Shown here: positions 1 through 10,610 of the stretch, in pieces
Layout of the letters: each line of letters starts with the position of its first letter
Numbering within the stretch: position 1 is the stretch's first letter
Assembly (NCBI GenBank): GCA_009733575.1
Contig: ML769390.1
Coordinates: 186,001-250,000, forward strand
Direction of reading: 5' to 3'
Source of the DNA: Gymnopus androsaceus JB14
Lineage: Eukaryota > Basidiomycota > Agaricomycetes > Agaricales > Omphalotaceae
Length of the DNA: 64,000 bases
Notes under the pieces: model-generated
Told to the model about the DNA's origin: nothing
Database searches by the model: none
What the model saw: only the letters and a program-made list of their open reading frames with translations
Translations under genes and position numbers: made by a program

Positions 1-832
1 CCTGGTGATCTGTACTTCACTGGAAAGCCAACCTACATCACCCCAGCACCTTGGGCATTTTTGATTTGGTTGGTGGTGTTTCCTATACACAGTCCGCAAT
101 GCTAAACATTCCATAGGACCGTAATTCATATTCTTCTCCTGGGAACCATTATCTACCAGTTCTTCCCTACTGGCAAAAGAGTCATTGTTGACGGTATCTC
201 GTGGCGCTTCCCGCTCCTCGGTGTCCTAAATGCCATCTATGTCAACTTGTGGGCCCACCACAGCTATATTGCCGCTTTCATCTTCGCTCTCTTCGTCTCG
301 TCTGCCGTAACTCACATTTACTACGTTGTGAAGAAGCATCATCTCGTTGAGTCCGTCGCTGATGAGCTTTTCATTCACCTCCCCTTCTCTCTCTACCACG
401 GATGGACTACCGTACTGGTCATTCTTACCGCTTTCGAGGCTTTCGGTGTGAATGCCTTCAAAGAGCACGCCGGGGTCTGGACCAAGGTCTTAGTATTCTT
501 GGCTCTGTACGTTCCCTTCCTTCTAATTCTCGAAACTTTTTGTTCTAAATCCGCTTTCTATTAGATTCTTCCTCGAAGCTACTGCTGCTACCTATGCCTT
601 CTCCACGCCCGAAGGTGATCTCCCGGCTGCCATCGCCATTTCCTACTCTCTCTTCGCCGTGTTTGCCGAGCAACGCTCATCTGCCTTCATTCACTGGTCC
701 GCACTCGCCTTTGCTATCCTCTCCCTTGTTTGGGTACTCAAGGGAGCTTATGGCCTCTACGTCCGCTCCTCGGGAGGCAGTGGAATCCGCCTCGAGGATC
801 CCGAGCGTGCCCCCTTGGTCGGCGGTAACTAA
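1..832 (+). CDS. Multi-pass membrane protein, 5' end outside the window
   Basis: This is the 3' part of a gene whose start lies before base 1. Joining 1-77, 117-506 and 565-832 gives one open frame ending at TAA 830-832. The second donor (507, gtacgt) is strong; the first intron (78-116) is short at 39 nt and its donor is less certain. The product is mostly hydrophobic with about six membrane-spanning stretches, Trp/His-rich loops (WAHHSY, YHGW) and a short acidic tail (LEDPERAPL). It resembles fungal multi-pass proteins of unknown function, possibly the DUF1774 type, but no catalytic motif is visible. No function is assigned. Confidence 0.7.
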
Positions 833-1364
833 AGAAATTTTGTCCTCCCTCTCCCAAGCGGAACAGACGAAAAAATTGGATTATCTTAAACACGGACCAG
901 GCTACTGAAAAAGTTTTGCTTTCTTTGCTCGCTCTATTACTTGAGTTTGTAATACCAATCCTCTCTCATCTCCTCGCATTTCTTGTTGTATTTATTATTC
1001 TTGAATGCAATGCATTGTGCAATCTTTCTTGTTTGCGGGAACAACTTGAATACGGTCGAACACAAGAACCAGTCGTGTTCCGTCTGCACTAATCAGATGA
1101 TGATAACTATAATACGAGTAGAATAGTTCATGATGAAACAACAATGAGAATGACGATGCAATGCGATGAATGAAATATGTAAAAGAGAGAGAAAAGTAAC
1201 ATACTACTCCCAGAGTAGCTTCATGAACAAGCAGTCATCAAATATTCGTGTCGCACCACATTTCAATCGTCAAGTAACAAATACAGAATATGCAACGTCG
1301 TCAACTAGTCCTAACATACACGATGAATCAATCAACGAGACGACGCACACCTCAATGGTGACAA
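833..1364. other. Intergenic, no gene seen
   Basis: AT-rich spacer between two 3' ends (the membrane protein on the plus strand and the low-complexity protein on the minus strand). The open frames here are short and lack protein-like composition. It probably holds only 3' untranslated sequence. Confidence 0.6.
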
Positions 1365-2084
1365 TCAAAAACAAGCCCAGCGGCATGCTCTGAGTTCAGG
1401 CGACACCGTTTCTTCAGAAGTCACCTCGGTCTGATCTCGATCCTGATTCTCCGTATTCGTATGCTCTATGTCGTCGGTGTCCAGAACACGGACATCACCA
1501 CGTGTAGCCTCAGCCTCAGCGCCATCCCGTTGTTCGGGATCCTGTTCGGGATCTTCAGAGTCCAAACTCGATTCGGACTCTATGACGGGTACCAGGGTAT
1601 TTGTCTCTTCCGTATCCGTGTTCGCGTCCACCGCCTTCTGCTCCTCTTCGACATGATGTACTTGTGAACTCTGGGCGCTCATTCGCTTCACGAATATTCT
1701 CGACACGCGTCGCGCGATACCAGCCGCGGCGTAGTCGATTGGGCCCAAGCTCAGGCCAAGGCTGAATGAAGAAGGACGCGATGGTGCCACTGAGGGTGCT
1801 GTCGCAGAAGCGGAACGCGTCTCTCTCGAGTTGGAACCGGCATGACGCGACGGAGACGCCGAAGTAGAGGAGACGGTCGAGGAAGGTGCAGAGGGAGAAA
1901 GAGTGGCTGCTGTGGCTTCTGCTGGACGTGTACCGCGAGTAACGGGTGCTCCTGAAGATAAACCGAATAATGACACTGAAGTGGAGAGGCTGAGCTATTC
2001 AGAAAGACATTGTAAATTCGACTTACTGCAGGCTACGAAACCTGTCAATATCACTTTCTTCATCTTTGGTCTGACGGGCTGCAT
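1365..2084 (-). CDS. Hypothetical low-complexity protein
   Basis: Two exons, 2027-2084 and 1365-1951, joined across a 75 nt intron with a gtaagt donor, give 214 residues starting MQPVRPKMKK. The short first exon supplies a basic, partly hydrophobic N-terminus. The rest is low complexity: a Ser/Ala/Thr-rich stretch, a short conserved-looking piece (SLGLSLGPIDYAAAG) and a long acidic Glu/Asp/Thr tail. No known domain is recognised. The start is the first ATG that splices in frame to the long exon. A longer 5' end or a different first exon is possible. Confidence 0.45.
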
Positions 2085-2778
2085 GGTGGGAGTTGCGATG
2101 AGAATTGGAGGAAGGCCTCAGACGCGAGAGGTGAAGAAGAACGTGAAAGAACAATGTTCTTTGTTCGAAAAAGAGTGCAAGAGACTGTTGAGTGGCGGCG
2201 TAAGGTGGAACACGATGGAGGCTGAGAACGAGTTACGGTCGACAAGCAGCCTACCTGACACCGACCAGCTGATTAGTGCAGAGAGAGAAGTAGAGTGTCG
2301 GACGTGAGGAAGAAGATTCGCGATTTTCTTTGGCCTTTATACTCTTCAAGACCTGGTCAAAGAGCTATTTTGATCCAACCCTCCCGGCCTCGTGTAAGAA
2401 CTGGACCATAGCGTTTGCATAAAAGAGACAAAGGATTCGTCCCGGTAAAACGCCAAAGATGGAAAGACATTGCGCTCTTCAATGTTGCTAACAAGCAATA
2501 GTAACTTGGGAATACGACCGTACTAGAGTTCACCCCCCAAGTCCGTCGAGATGTGTTCTGCTGACGATCACTACTAGCGTGAACAAAGGGCTTCATTTGC
2601 TTGAGTCGTTGGGCGGGATGTTATCACGATCGTGATCATAAACACATATGGATAAAGCTATACAGCACAGATGATCTATGTACAAATACATTGAGTAGAA
2701 GTAGATACATCAAAACCACAGCCCGAAAACAAAGCTTACAAAATGCTATGGCGGACAGCAATAAGACAGCAGAGATAG
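2085..2778. other. Intergenic, upstream of the low-complexity gene
   Basis: Spacer between the start of the minus-strand low-complexity gene and the stop of the minus-strand BTB gene. It should hold the promoter of the former and the terminator of the latter. The overlapping open frames on both strands show no recognisable protein features. Confidence 0.55.
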
Positions 2779-3719
2779 TCAGAGCTCTATGGTCTGGGGT
2801 AACGTTTCGATACACTCTCGAATAACCCGAAATGTTTCGGTCTTGTCGTACAAGTAACGACCACAACCAGGTTGTCTGCACTTGTCATCCCAGCAAGCCA
2901 CAGCTTCGGGCCATTCAGATAGATTGGGGTCCAGAATGGAGTCGCCTAGAGGTCGATCATCCATCTCCAGAACCATCTTATACTTGAGCTCTCTCCATGT
3001 ATGATAGTCGATGACGGAACTGCAGTTGTTACACGTAGTAAGACCACCACTGACGAAAGGTGGTTCGTTCAGACGCTTTCTTAACCTACATAGAACATTA
3101 GTCACTGAAAGACCATATGTATTGAGCATGCGACGTACCCTTCTCTACGTGCCCGATGAAGATCAAACAAGCGAAGTAACGCAGTCGTTGACAGTCTGGT
3201 GAGATATGGGCGCACTTCTGGATCATGCAGATTGAACGAAAGAGTCTGCGTAGATGCGTGTTTTGCTTCAGCGTCCCATCCAAATCGACATGCCGCCGCG
3301 TACAGTCGGAACGGTTCTCCTGAGAGAGGAGGAGTCATGACCAGCAATCGTACGATAGAAAGCGGGCCTGGCGTATCATACTTTTCGATCGCGTCAAGCA
3401 AAGGCTCAACGAGATCATAAGAATCAATAGTTGGAACAGGTAGACCCGAAATCAAAAGAAAGAGGTTCTGTAATGTCGTGGCGTCCTCTTCAAGGTAAAG
3501 CACCCCGTTATCGGTAAGAGTGTTCTGCGGAAGCGTGAACATATGTTTAAAAAACCCCGAAGCCGTCTTTAGGTTGTGAGAATGCAGTCTGAAGTAAACT
3601 TCTGCGCCTTTGGCAGCAAGTACGACGTCGGCTTCCGGCGAGGAGAATAAAGGATGGTATCTATTGTCATCGTGGCTGAATTCAACAAGACTGGTGGATT
3701 GGGTCTCGTCACGTTCCAT
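2779..3719 (-). CDS. BTB/POZ domain protein
   Basis: Exons 3139-3719 and 2779-3085, joined across a 53 nt intron (donor gtacgt, acceptor tag), give 295 residues. Residues 18-110 match the fungal BTB/POZ pattern: a short Ser/Pro leader (HPLFSSPEADVVL), a Phe-rich first strand, FFKHMF, then LYLEEDATTLQNLF. BTB domains dimerise and often recruit cullin-3 or transcription partners, and mushrooms carry dozens of such proteins. The C-terminal half is less conserved and holds cysteine pairs (CNNC; CWDDKC; PGCGRY) that could bind a metal. A second BTB gene lies at 9170. The partner and role cannot be read from sequence. Confidence 0.85.
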
Positions 3720-6202
3720 TTGCTTTCACTGCGGGATATAAAAGTCAATTCCACATATAAAGACCCCTAGAAGGCTTACTACAGATTAGAATCGCTCGGC
3801 CAGGCTTTCAATAACGACTTATAATGGGAAGAGGCAAGGCGAACAAAGCTGTCATCTAACTCACACGCTGATGAGTCAGATGGCGCGCCTCAGGCCTTCT
3901 ACCTCAGCTCTAAACTACACCCTCACAGACGATATCAACACCACTCTTCCGTACATAGAACTATGCGTTCATGGCTGCTATAAAAAGCGACAGACTACTG
4001 GACTTGGAAGGAGAACATGATGTATCTCGACCTACGAGAGTCGGATGTGCACGAGAGCGTAGTGAAAGCCGATATCCTGGCTCCTCTTCGCTAAAAGATC
4101 GCCTTGCTTAAACCACGGGCTTCCGTCTTCCTTGAAACGCAGACAGCCTCGAACGTCCGAAACCTTTTTACAGAGATCAATGACATTATCAGCATCTACT
4201 TAGAACGCATCAGCACTACTCCAATGGCTCTTCGAGATCTACAGCGTGGGTTAACCGAAATTCAGCGTGCTTTTGGAAGCCGTCTTAGACTATCAAAAGA
4301 CTGTCGTTGAACGGAACTTTCGACAGTGCGCCGCGTCCTGTAGATGAGAAGATGGGCGCTTTTGTTTCGACTGACGGAGGCTCAAATGCTTGCATGCGGG
4401 TCTTCCGGTTTTTTTTTTCATTCGTCCTAATCATTGAGTTCAAGCGACAGATCATTTATTGCGTGGTAGATCTACGTCGCCCACTACCCTCCTGTGGTGA
4501 GCACAGCTCCTGAAAATACTACCACTATGCAACGACGCAGGCTGGCTCCGACAATAAATACGGTGCAATTCGAAATGCATCTATCAAATGTTTCCAGTCC
4601 CACAATCCGTTCGAAAACCTTCACTTATTCAATGTGTATGCCTCGTCTTATCAACCTTCTCAAGGCTGTATAATGACACCAGCTGCTTGGTCTTTGAGCA
4701 CCAGCGTAGTTCCACAGGCTTCCAATGCTCGCCCACCTACAAGTCGAAATCGCGGCCATCCACTAATCGTAGGTTTCATCTTTTTCTTCCCGGACCCTAT
4801 TACTCACAATTTATGTATTTTTGCAGCTCCGAAATCGCAAAGGCATGCTTTTGCAGACCTCCTGAAGCTGCAACTTCTAACTTCTTGGATGGATGTTAAT
4901 TCAATCAGTAAGCGATAAGGTGTTTCCCAACAGAAGAAGCGTGTAATTGTCGCGAACCCTGGGTTGTTCTTCGGTGTAGAGGATTCCTCGCGACAGATGG
5001 TGTTTCTGGCAATGTGGGACCATATCTGCGAAAAACAAAGCACATTTTGACGCGCGAAAGCTGTTGGAGGATACTATCAAGGACTACAGTCCGAAGATGC
5101 CTCTCATGCCCCCAATACAGGCAAAGTTATTGACCCACCGGCGCGCGTAGTCTTATTCGTGAATTGTGCATGATTAACTTTAGGTAGGAGCTGATCTACC
5201 CGGATCCATTGCTGGACGCGACAAAGCCTCGATCTCACGCTGGCACTAATATGGTACAGCTGGAAATTTCCCTAAATCAACACAGTCGGACACGAAGAAC
5301 GCTCATCGTCGGGGCTCTTGGGTACGACGATATCCGACCACACGGCCATGTTGATCTAGGAATCACTGCAGTGAACTGGTTGGAGCGATAAATCATTCTG
5401 GGCTGTTCTTGACACCTGGCGTGGTACTAAACCGTCATCTGGTGGCGAGGAATCGACATGGACTTGTCGAATTGTTAGCGCAAGGGAGAATGAAAATTTC
5501 ATGTTCAAACTGCTTATAATACATTGGGTTACCCTCTCGCTTTTCCTCGAAAATTGTAGCAGTAGTCTCGTTTATCATAATTTGTTGATAGTTTGTGCTT
5601 TTTGAAGTGTCGGAAGTAGTTTGTATGTTTAGTCGCACGACGAACAGTAATTTGTGTATATATGTAGGTTTCATTGCACGTCCACATCGAATAGCAGAGT
5701 TTATAATTTTTCATCGTTATGATATTGATCATTTGTTCATTTGAGAGTGACTATGAGTTCTACAGAATGAAAAGAGCACGATAACCAACAACAACCTGGT
5801 GATCTTCTTCAACGTTAACGTTCGACGTGCGACTTGAAGCCGTACGTTGTATCAATCCAAACATGCCTTCTCGTGACTGACAAGAATAATGTTTGCTATC
5901 TTTGAAACCCAGGTGGTGCCTTCGGTACCTTTATCAACTGACGAAAGCAGTCCGTAGGATTTTTTCCAGTCACACCTCCAGTTTCCAGCTTCCGGAGATG
6001 CTCGTCGGGAAAGAATCAGTTTATGGAAGCAGCCTATTTCGGAAACTCTGCGATAAATTTCAACAGGTCTATCCCGAGTTAGCTAACCGTCTACTAACCG
6101 TCTATCTCGTCCTCGTGGAGTTTCTATTGGTATCTCTCTCAATCAAATCCTATCAGCGTCCTGACCTCCTTAAAAGCCAGGGCAACTCTCTAATCGCCAA
6201 CC
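3720..6202. other. 2.5 kb region without a supportable gene
   Basis: No open frame above about 105 residues and none with recognisable motifs. A few short coding-looking stretches lie on the plus strand (about 3971-4310 and 4850-5048), in different frames and broken by stops. They may be relics of a decayed gene. The last 200 bases before 6203 should hold the promoter of the YCII gene. Confidence 0.5.
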
Positions 6203-6757
6203 ATGTCCAACCCGATACGCCCCAAGTTCTTCGTCTACGCTCCAGATAATATCACAGAAGGCACTTTCGCTAAACGGTTATCTGTTCGAAGTGAACATAT
6301 CGAACGGGTGAAGGGGATCTACGCCAATGGAATCATCCGTGAGTCCAAATCTATTTCCGATTTCAATGTAATCACATCTTCATATTAGGTGTCGGTGGAG
6401 TGCTACTCTCACCTGAATCGCTAAGCGCACCTCCGGAAAGCCAGAAGATGGTGGGATCGACGTTTATCTGCGAAGCAGAATCTCTCGATGAGTGAGTATT
6501 TTTTACCTCTATATGTTGAATGTTTACGATCGCTATTCACTGCCAGTGTAAAGAAGCTCATTGAAGAAGATATCTATTACAAGGAGGGCGTGGTATGTCG
6601 TAGCTGTTATCCTTGTTTTCTTGGAACTAATTTGAGTTCACTTTTAGTGGGATAAGGAGAAGATTGTGGTACGTTATAGCTTTTATCTGTTTTGCTTGAA
6701 ACTAATTCAAGTTACCTTTAGATACTTCCCATGATAGCTGCGACTCCCATTCCTTGA
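6203..6757 (+). CDS. YCII-related domain protein 1
   Basis: Five exons (6203-6338, 6389-6491, 6547-6592, 6648-6668, 6722-6757) give a 113-residue protein starting MSNPIRPKFFVYAPD. All four introns are 49-55 nt with GT-AG ends. The layout matches the YCII fold: a first strand KFFVYAPD, a helix RLSVRSEHIE, a middle glycine motif (GGVLLSPES), then the helix with IEEDIYYKEGVWDKEKIVILP and a short Pro tail. YCII proteins are small ferredoxin-like domains with a His/Asp pair and mostly unknown substrates. A paralogue faces it at 6899-7412, pointing to an inverted duplication. It lacks the mitochondrial-type leader of the paralogue. Confidence 0.85.
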
Positions 6758-6866
6758 ATATCCTCGTACGAAGTTTGTATGTATCATATGACCATGTCTT
6801 GAATGCACGACTGTTCAACGGCCGCTTGTCTGAGAATTGAATCAATTCAAGCGTATCATTTGTTAT

Positions 6867-6926
6867 GGGAATGGAGTGGGTGGAAGGAACATCGTGTTCT
6901 ACGGGAATGGAGTAACTGGAAGGAAC
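6867..6926 (-). repeat. Short tandem duplication at the 3' end of YCII gene 2
   Basis: A 24-bp unit at 6903-6926, which codes the C-terminal tail and stop region of the minus-strand YCII gene, is repeated with few changes at 6867-6890, just past the stop. The spacing is 36 bp. The outer copy is not translated. Confidence 0.7.
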
Positions 6927-7412
6927 GGTACAAGCATCAACCGTTCTCGGTCCCACTGGATGAGATAAACGTCAGATACGTGAGGAAGGACTAGTTTTGG
7001 TGTATTTACCACTCCAGATGTATAGTAGACGTCAGATTCTACTATCTTTCTCACAACATCTATGTTTTCAGCTTCATAGATGATGCACGACCCAAATGGT
7101 GTCTGCGGCGCGTCTTCGGATTCGACTCTTGATTCTGGTGTAAGGAACGGTCCAGCGATTTCTACAGATGTATTGTGCTTAGAATATCGAATTGAAAGCA
7201 TTTACAATAGATTCCTTACTTACGACGCCCGACTCGACGAGGGGAGCGATTTCAGCGCGATGACGGGGTAGAACGCTGGACCGCGGAGAGTCCTTTGCGT
7301 ATGGAACGAAAAGAATAAATTTGTGAAGCTTGGGTGCTGTTGTAGAGGACATTAACCGCCAATTATGACCCAGCAAAGCTCGAGAGGTCGAGGTTCTGAA
7401 CAAGAAGGTCAT
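6899..7412 (-). CDS. YCII-related domain protein 2, likely mitochondrial
   Basis: Exons 7220-7412, 7010-7161 and 6899-6955 give 133 residues. The start at 7412 adds a basic, Ser/Arg-rich leader (MTFLFRTSTSRALLGHNWRLM) typical of mitochondrial import, before the YCII domain (KFILFVPYAKD, RHRAEIAPLVESGVV, IAGPFLTPES, VESDVYYTSGVWDRERLMLVPF). Intron positions around GVV/K and GV/WD match those of the paralogue at 6203-6757, supporting both models and common descent. The two genes converge with 141 bp between stops. The start is 75 bp from the start of enoyl-CoA hydratase on the other strand, so a shared promoter is likely. Substrate unknown. Confidence 0.85.
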
Positions 7413-7487
7413 GGATGAGAACTTCCGGGTACGGAATGGAAGTGGTCCGAACCTGGTCCGAACTATAACCGGCTATTACTTACAACC
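7413..7487. promoter_or_regulatory. Compact divergent promoter, YCII-2 / enoyl-CoA hydratase
   Basis: Only 75 bp separate the two divergent start codons, so both 5' leaders and core promoters must overlap here. An imperfect direct repeat (two copies of ggtccgaac) lies at about 7445-7461. Both products carry mitochondrial-type leaders. Co-expression is inferred, not shown. Confidence 0.5.
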
Positions 7488-8538
7488 ATGTTCTCTCGTG
7501 CCACATCCATTGGTTTCAGGACCTTCTCAAGAAAGACCCCCTTTGTTGCTATACGACTAATGTCCACAACTTACGAGCATATTCTTACTTCCCGTCCCCA
7601 TCCTTCTGTTGCTCTTATAACTCTCAACAGGCCCAAAGCTCTGAATGCTTTAAGCACTCCACTGTTCCTTGAGCTTAACAAGGCTTTATTCGAAGCAGAT
7701 GAAGACCAGGAAATCGGCGCTATCGTGTTGACTGGCTCTGACAAGGCTTTCGCAGGTAAATTTACTTGAAGCTCAGCCTCGACCAATGCTCAAATCCAAT
7801 TAGCTGGCGCGGACATCAAGGAAATGAAAGACAAGGAGTGTAAGCATACAAATGCTCTCCTAAGGATATGATGAAGGACGGTTTAAACAGTTTCCGACGT
7901 TTACAAAAACAAATTCCTCGAAAACTGGGGTGAACTGGCTAGGCTCAGGAAACCAGTTATCGCTGCTGTGAGCGGATACGCTGTGAGTTTATTCAGACTA
8001 AATTCTGGTTCTACCTCTCATAGTAATTACAGCTCGGCGGAGGTTGTGAGCTTGCTCTCATGTGCGATATCATTCTCGCATCTCCTACCGCCAAGTTCGG
8101 GCAGCCCGAGATTAACCTTGGCGTTATTCCTGGCGGAGGTGGTTCTCAACGTTTGGTGCATGCCATTGGAAAGTCTCGTGCAATGGAAATGGTCCTGACA
8201 GGTCGAATGGTATCTGCTCAAGAGGCTGAACAATGGGGAATGATAAGTCGCGTCACCGATAATGTCGTTGACGAAGCCGTCAAAATGGCAAATGACATAT
8301 CATCTAAAGGTCAGATAGCGGTACAAGCTGGGAAAGAAGTCGTCAATGCTGGTATGTCTCGGTCTTTGTTGTTTGTTATATTGCTTGTTTAGTCTTTCCA
8401 CCAGCGTATGAAATGACCTTGGCGGAAGGTCTGAGATTCGAAAGACGTACATTCCACGGATTGTTCGCGACCAAAGATCAGAAAGAAGGCATGGCCGCGT
8501 TTGCTGAGAAGAGAAAGGCAGAATTCACTCATTCGTGA
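7488..8538 (+). CDS. ECHS1: Enoyl-CoA hydratase, mitochondrial
   Basis: Five exons (7488-7755, 7804-7839, 7891-7982, 8033-8351, 8405-8538) give 282 residues, the usual length for short-chain enoyl-CoA hydratase. The enzyme adds water to trans-2-enoyl-CoA in fatty-acid beta-oxidation and valine breakdown. The leader ([17 protein letters not shown], later LMSTT) looks mitochondrial. Crotonase signatures are complete: the oxyanion-hole region AGADIKEM, then [11 protein letters not shown] and [19 protein letters not shown], which carry the two glutamates expected to activate water. The first ATG is used. The gene is head-to-head with a YCII gene and tail-to-tail with the DMAC1-like gene. No missing active-site residue is seen. 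Confidence 0.96.
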
Positions 8539-8668
8539 AGAAGATATCTATATTGAGATGTGTACGATATTTCCTGGGCTGTTATCTCTTTTCGTCAATC
8601 GAATTCTGCCTTGGAGGGAGACTAGTGAAACAATGTATCCGAGTATGCTATGATCACATACCTCTGTA

Positions 8669-8977
8669 TTACATGAACCATCTTACAGCGCCCAGGGTTA
8701 GAAATGCTAAGGAATTTGAGACGCGTGTGCTCGCGAAACAGACGAAGAGCTCACCTATTCCGGCGCCTGTCATTATCCTTTTCTGGACTGGCGGACCCTT
8801 TGATAATTTGGCCTCCCACATCATATAACTTCCTACACCACCAAAAGTAGCAACTCCCACGTATCTACAGGTTTCACCTGTCGAATAATGTCAGCAAACT
8901 GGTAGATGTAATATTAGGAAACGTTCACATTGGCCGGGCTTGTAAGGAGGCGCGTTTGGATCCAGTTGCAATGGCAT
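8669..8977 (-). CDS. DUF4536 / DMAC1-like small membrane protein
   Basis: Three small exons (8929-8977, 8755-8877, 8669-8706) rebuild a 69-residue protein. The first intron splits a conserved Cys motif: only after splicing does one read PYKPGQCETCRYVGV, the C-x2-C-R-x-x-G signature of DUF4536. A glycine-rich transmembrane segment (GVATFGGVGSYMMW) and a second one (TGAGIAFLTLGAVRWF) follow. In animals the family includes DMAC1, an assembly factor for the distal membrane arm of respiratory complex I. A role in the inner mitochondrial membrane is inferred from that family. Its 3' end faces the enoyl-CoA hydratase gene, and its start is 192 bp from the BTB gene at 9170. Confidence 0.8.
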
Positions 8978-9169
8978 TGAGAAGAAGATGAACGCAGGCA
9001 GCAAGAAGGACGCGCCGCACGGCAGCCCGACAATGCAATTAGGCGCTTACTCTAATTCAAATAGTTCAGACGCCTACACTTTGACCTCCGATTCTGGAGA
9101 ACAATAACCATGGCCGTTATAAGCTCTTGTTCTTGGCGCTCTGCACTTTAACCGTCACCACATCATTCA

Positions 9170-10385
9170 ATGCCTTCCACCAAGCGTTCTCGCAGTCCCA
9201 GTCCATCCAGACAAGATGAACCTTCTCCTAAACGAGCTCGCGACGATACTTCAGTCGCATATCCTTCAAAAAACGACCATTATGTCGTAGAGCGTTCATT
9301 CTCCAAAATAAAGGGAGATGTATACCTCAAAGTCGGAAACACTTTATTTCCTGTTCATCTGGAAACGCTTCGAAATGTTAGAGGGCTTTTCGCCGATCTA
9401 TTCTCCCTTCAGCAGCCCGAAACAGCTGAATTAATCCATGGTCTGCCCTTCTGTGATATGTTCAACTGCACGGTCAGCGAGCTGCGAATTTTGCTGAAGC
9501 ATATATATGGCGTTAAAAGGTGGGTGTTTGGTTCTTTTACTTGATATCAGACTGCTCAAAACTTTATCTCCCGTCAGGCTTTTCCGCAAAGAAATTGAAG
9601 ACGAACGAGTCGCGTTCAATTTGGAGAATATTCTGGCTGTTCTCAAACTCTCCTGTCGTTTCGATCTTCCAGTCTGTCGACAACAGGCTATCGACGCGCT
9701 AGAGGATTTTTTCATGCTCATGTGGAGGCATGTTATACTTAAGGCTCCCGTGCCCGAATATCCTCCTGTCGCCCTCTTTGGCCTCTCCATGCCCAGAGAT
9801 GATGCCGTGAGCATATTATCTTTCCGGATGATCAACGTTTTCCAAGAGTGCGAAATGGTGTATTATTTGCCCATGGCGCACTACTTTGCTTCACAACAAA
9901 GCGTCGAGGACATCCTGTCTGGGGTCAAGCTCCCAGATGGAAACCGAGAGATACTCTCACACACCGAAAAAATCGTTGTCCTTAAAGGTCGAGACGATTT
10001 ACGGCTCCTTCGACGCAATAGCACCTTCAGCTGGTTGTTCACGCATGTTGCAAACCCGAGCACCCATCATGGTTGCGACGGCAAGCCTCCTACATTGGAT
10101 GGCAAGACCTGCTATGATTTTATCGTCGAAATGTACGAATCCTTCGTTGCCGACCCGTATTTTTTGGATAACAGACGCGATGCACTGGACTCGATCTCGG
10201 CCACTGCTCTCGAGATCATGAATAATCATCTTTGTTCTGCATGCCAAGAATATTTCGACCTTCAGATCAGGACCGACCTAACGCGAAGTTGGAATGTTTT
10301 ACCCAAGATGTTTAGCGGTACCACTTGGGAAGCCCTGAGGAGGGAGCAGGCTAGGATCAATGGAGAGTGGTTTGGTAGACGTTAG
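9170..10385 (+). CDS. BTB/POZ domain protein
   Basis: Exons 9170-9519 and 9578-10385 (58 nt intron) give 385 residues. The N-terminus is a Ser/Pro/Arg/Lys-rich leader (STKRSRSPSPSR, PSPKRARDD) that looks like a nuclear-localisation segment. It is followed by the BTB fold (GDVYLKVGNTLFPVHLETL; FADLFSL; LRILLKHIYG) and a long helical region of the type common in agaricomycete BTB proteins (FDLPVCRQQAIDALEDF). BTB domains mediate dimerisation and partner recruitment; no zinc finger, kelch or MATH domain follows, so the partner is unknown. It is not a close copy of the BTB gene at 2779. Confidence 0.88.
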
Positions 10386-10610
10386 CGCTGTGTAGAAGTT
10401 GGATTGTATCATCTCCCCGATCTTTTCCCCGATCTTTTGCTCAAGATTTTTATAACTTCTATTGTCTGTGAACTCACGCGGGAATTCAGAGGTGGCTATA
10501 AGTCCGAGGGTCTTCCTCCCGACGGATTCTATCACATGAACCATTGCTTCCCATCCATATAAAACTGGAGTTTAAATGACGCGCTTTTTTCCCCGTTTGC
10601 CCAGGCTATC

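Noticed and set aside
1903..2307. 134-residue plus-strand frame opposite the low-complexity gene
   Set aside because: It overlaps the better-supported minus-strand exons and shows no protein-like features.
4104..4918. Short plus-strand frames that might form a gene
   Set aside because: They lie in different frames with stops between, and no splice model joined them into a recognisable protein.
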